A stretch of 7,423 nt of DNA from contig WFTN01000384.1 in NCBI GenBank assembly GCA_015485455.1, positions 1-7,423 on the forward strand. Reading direction: 5' to 3'. This stretch comes from Planctomycetota bacterium. GTDB taxonomy: Bacteria; Planctomycetota; GCA-002687715; DRQF01. The translations under genes and the position numbers were made by a program. Shown here in pieces: positions 6,550-7,423 of the stretch. The stretch's first letter is position 1. Each line of letters starts with the position of its first letter. Below the pieces are notes generated by a model. That model saw only the letters and a list, made by a program, of their open reading frames with translations, was not told the DNA's origin and did no database searches.

Positions 6550-6921
6550 TTACTGATGCGAGAAAACAACGTTGACATCGAGAATTCCAATACTTGCCGT
6601 CGCGGACGTGGCAGACATCTGCGCGGAAACTCTTACCCATGCGTAGTCAAAAACTCCGCCTGGGGAACCGACCGCCGACTGGCTGTTGCCAAAAGTAGAG
6701 AGATCAAGCGTTGCTCCGCCATCTTCCCAAACTTTCCCGTCGTAGCTTCCTTGAAGATTGACGACGATACCAATGCCGCCATTGGTACTAGTATTGCGCA
6801 CCGTTGCGTTTAACACAGCACGATTGCCCCTCGCTGGAAACACTTGGGAGATCGTCTCGTTCTTAGAAGAGGACGTGTTCTCGATGTATTGCTTGGAAAA
6901 GACTGGGACTGAAATACTCAT
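6550..6921 (-). CDS. Array paralogue 1 (first gene of the operon), 123 aa, unknown function
   Basis: This is the first gene of the array. [10 protein letters not shown] (residues 6-15) is the N-terminal motif; [14 protein letters not shown] (28-41) is nearly the same as in paralogue 6; the central motif [11 protein letters not shown] (56-66) has Gln for Glu; [10 protein letters not shown] (91-100) is the late strand; and the end is [10 protein letters not shown]. It starts at ATG 6919-6921 with a good AAAGGA (6932-6937) about ten bases upstream. The protein is beta-rich, lacks Cys and has no signal peptide. The central L-x-G-S-x-D-G-x-x-W resembles a turn seen in some discoidin-like beta-sandwich domains, but the resemblance is short and does not assign a fold. 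A candidate promoter and a long inverted repeat lie in its leader. Confidence 0.86.
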   Translation of the reverse strand: MSISVPVFSKQYIENTSSSKNETISQVFPARGNRAVLNATVRNTSTNGGIGIVVNLQGSYDGKVWEDGGATLDLSTFGNSQSAVGSPGGVFDYAWVRVSAQMSATSATASIGILDVNVVFSHQ

Positions 6922-6940
6922 CGCTGCAGATTCCTTTCGA

Positions 6941-6970
6941 GATGGTGCTTTGGCGTTCTCTCACCAATGA
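6941..6970 (+). pseudogene. Possible inverted C-terminal scrap of an array paralogue
   Basis: On the plus strand, opposite to the array, the ten codons ending in TGA at 6968-6970 read [13 protein letters not shown]. This matches the family end DASLAFSEQ-stop of paralogue 6 at six of nine residues, and shares F-S-H-Q with paralogues 1 and 7. The DNA agrees with the paralogue 6 tail at about 20 of 30 positions. Nothing further upstream in this frame resembles the family, and the upstream side runs straight into the ribosome site of paralogue 1. It could be a relic of an inverted copy, or a chance match within the inverted repeat described separately. Confidence 0.4.
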
Positions 6971-7045
6971 TCTTGCCCCGAGGACGGCGCAAGGTGAAGG
7001 AGCGGCCCCTTCGACTGTTATTCGTGATGAACGCCAAAGCCCATC
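6941..7045. repeat. Long imperfect inverted repeat in the array leader
   Basis: The arms 6941-6970 and 7018-7045 are inverted copies matching at about 25 of 30 positions with two one-base gaps, and include a perfect 12-bp core, GCTTTGGCGTTC (6947-6958) against its complement (7029-7040). The spacer is 47 bases. If transcription starts upstream at about 7054, the leader RNA could fold into a long stem ending just before the AAAGGA ribosome site of paralogue 1, so it might control translation or RNA stability. It could equally be the relic of a small inverted-repeat element. Confidence 0.65.
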
Positions 7046-7060
7046 CCCTTACCTCCCTTG

Positions 7061-7089
7061 AATATGGAACGGTTGCCAAGAACAGTCAA
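7061..7089 (-). promoter_or_regulatory. Candidate sigma70-type promoter for the array operon
   Basis: On the minus strand TTGACT (7084-7089) is followed after 17 bases by CATATT (7061-7066), five and four matches to the -35 and -10 consensus. It would start RNA near 7054, leaving a leader of about 130 bases before paralogue 1. The -35 lies inside the triple 10-bp repeat. This is a consensus match only. Confidence 0.4.
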
Positions 7090-7107
7090 GAACAGTCAAG
7101 AACAGTC
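7078..7107. repeat. Three perfect tandem copies of a 10-bp unit
   Basis: AAGAACAGTC occurs three times in direct, perfect tandem at 7078-7087, 7088-7097 and 7098-7107. The 10-bp period, near one DNA helical turn, and the overlap with the candidate -35 element would suit a regulator binding repeated sites on one face. Copy number could also vary by slippage. Confidence 0.85.
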
Positions 7108-7173
7108 TTAGTTTATTTTGAAATATTTTCGGTGCGTTTATCTTTGGTTGATGAGTTGCACGCACAAGAATGT

Positions 7174-7423
<250 letters not shown>

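Larger units (their letters stand above)
4288..6921 (-). repeat. Tandem array of seven paralogous small genes
   Basis: Seven consecutive minus-strand genes encode related proteins with junctions of 1-21 bases. Six share a central E-G-S-Y-[DN]-x-x-x-W motif, a late [AYPS]-[WYF]-[VL]-R-[VL] strand and a terminal F-S-x-Q-like end (F-T-S-Q and M-S-H-Q in two). The DNA coding for the central motif is also recognisably similar between copies (plus strand CCGTCGTAACTACCTTCC and variants), while the rest has diverged strongly. This points to ancient duplication followed by specialisation, not recent amplification. Confidence 0.88.
6971..7173. other. Non-coding stretch between the array leader and the ahcY fragment
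   Basis: No credible gene is seen on either strand. It holds the right arm of the inverted repeat, the candidate promoter, the triple repeat, and an AT-rich segment (about 7106-7145). The short reading frames across it are unlike any neighbouring protein and reach the ahcY fragment only by chance continuation. Confidence 0.6.

Noticed and set aside
7078..7107. CRISPR-like array
   Set aside because: The repeats are 10 bases with no spacers; this is a simple tandem repeat.

Overview
The window reads as bacterial: compact genes, short or overlapping junctions, Shine-Dalgarno sequences, an IS66-family insertion sequence and a predicted lipoprotein. GC content looks mid-range by eye. No gene here fixes the phylum. 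A Gram-negative or otherwise lipoprotein-bearing environmental bacterium with a repeat-rich accessory genome is the most I would infer.

Layout, left to right. Positions 1 to about 2500 carry an IS66-type element read on the minus strand: tnpA-like gene, then tnpB (ATGA overlap), then the large DDE transposase tnpC, which runs off the left edge. From about 2561 to 6921 lies one minus-strand gene cluster that looks like a single operon of nine genes. In transcription order these are seven tandem small paralogues (6921 down to 4288), a poly-glycine and coiled-coil protein (4199 to 3546), and a predicted lipoprotein (3595 or 3532 down to 2561). The seven paralogues are about 110-135 residues, have no signal peptide, and share an N-terminal V-F-x-x-x-Y-L-E-like motif, a central L-E-G-S-Y-D-G-x-x-W motif, a late Y-[AS]-[WYF]-[VL]-R-[VL] strand and a C-terminal F-S-[HED]-Q end. 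The third gene is a strongly diverged member.

From 6922 to about 7173 is a non-coding leader/promoter region. It holds a long imperfect inverted repeat, a three-copy 10-bp repeat and a candidate sigma70-type promoter firing towards the array. A plus-strand scrap at 6941-6970 reads like the C-terminal tail of an eighth paralogue in the opposite orientation. From about 7174 to the right edge is a 5'-truncated plus-strand S-adenosylhomocysteine hydrolase (ahcY) sequence interrupted by an in-frame TAG, so it is a pseudogene or a break/assembly artefact.

The most unusual system is the paralogue array with its coiled-coil and lipoprotein partners. I do not recognise the family. The beta-rich composition, paralogue multiplication and constant C-terminus suggest subunits of a multi-component assembly, perhaps cell-surface or particle-like, but that is inference. 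An insertion sequence on one side and a broken housekeeping gene on the other mark the locus as accessory and rearranged.
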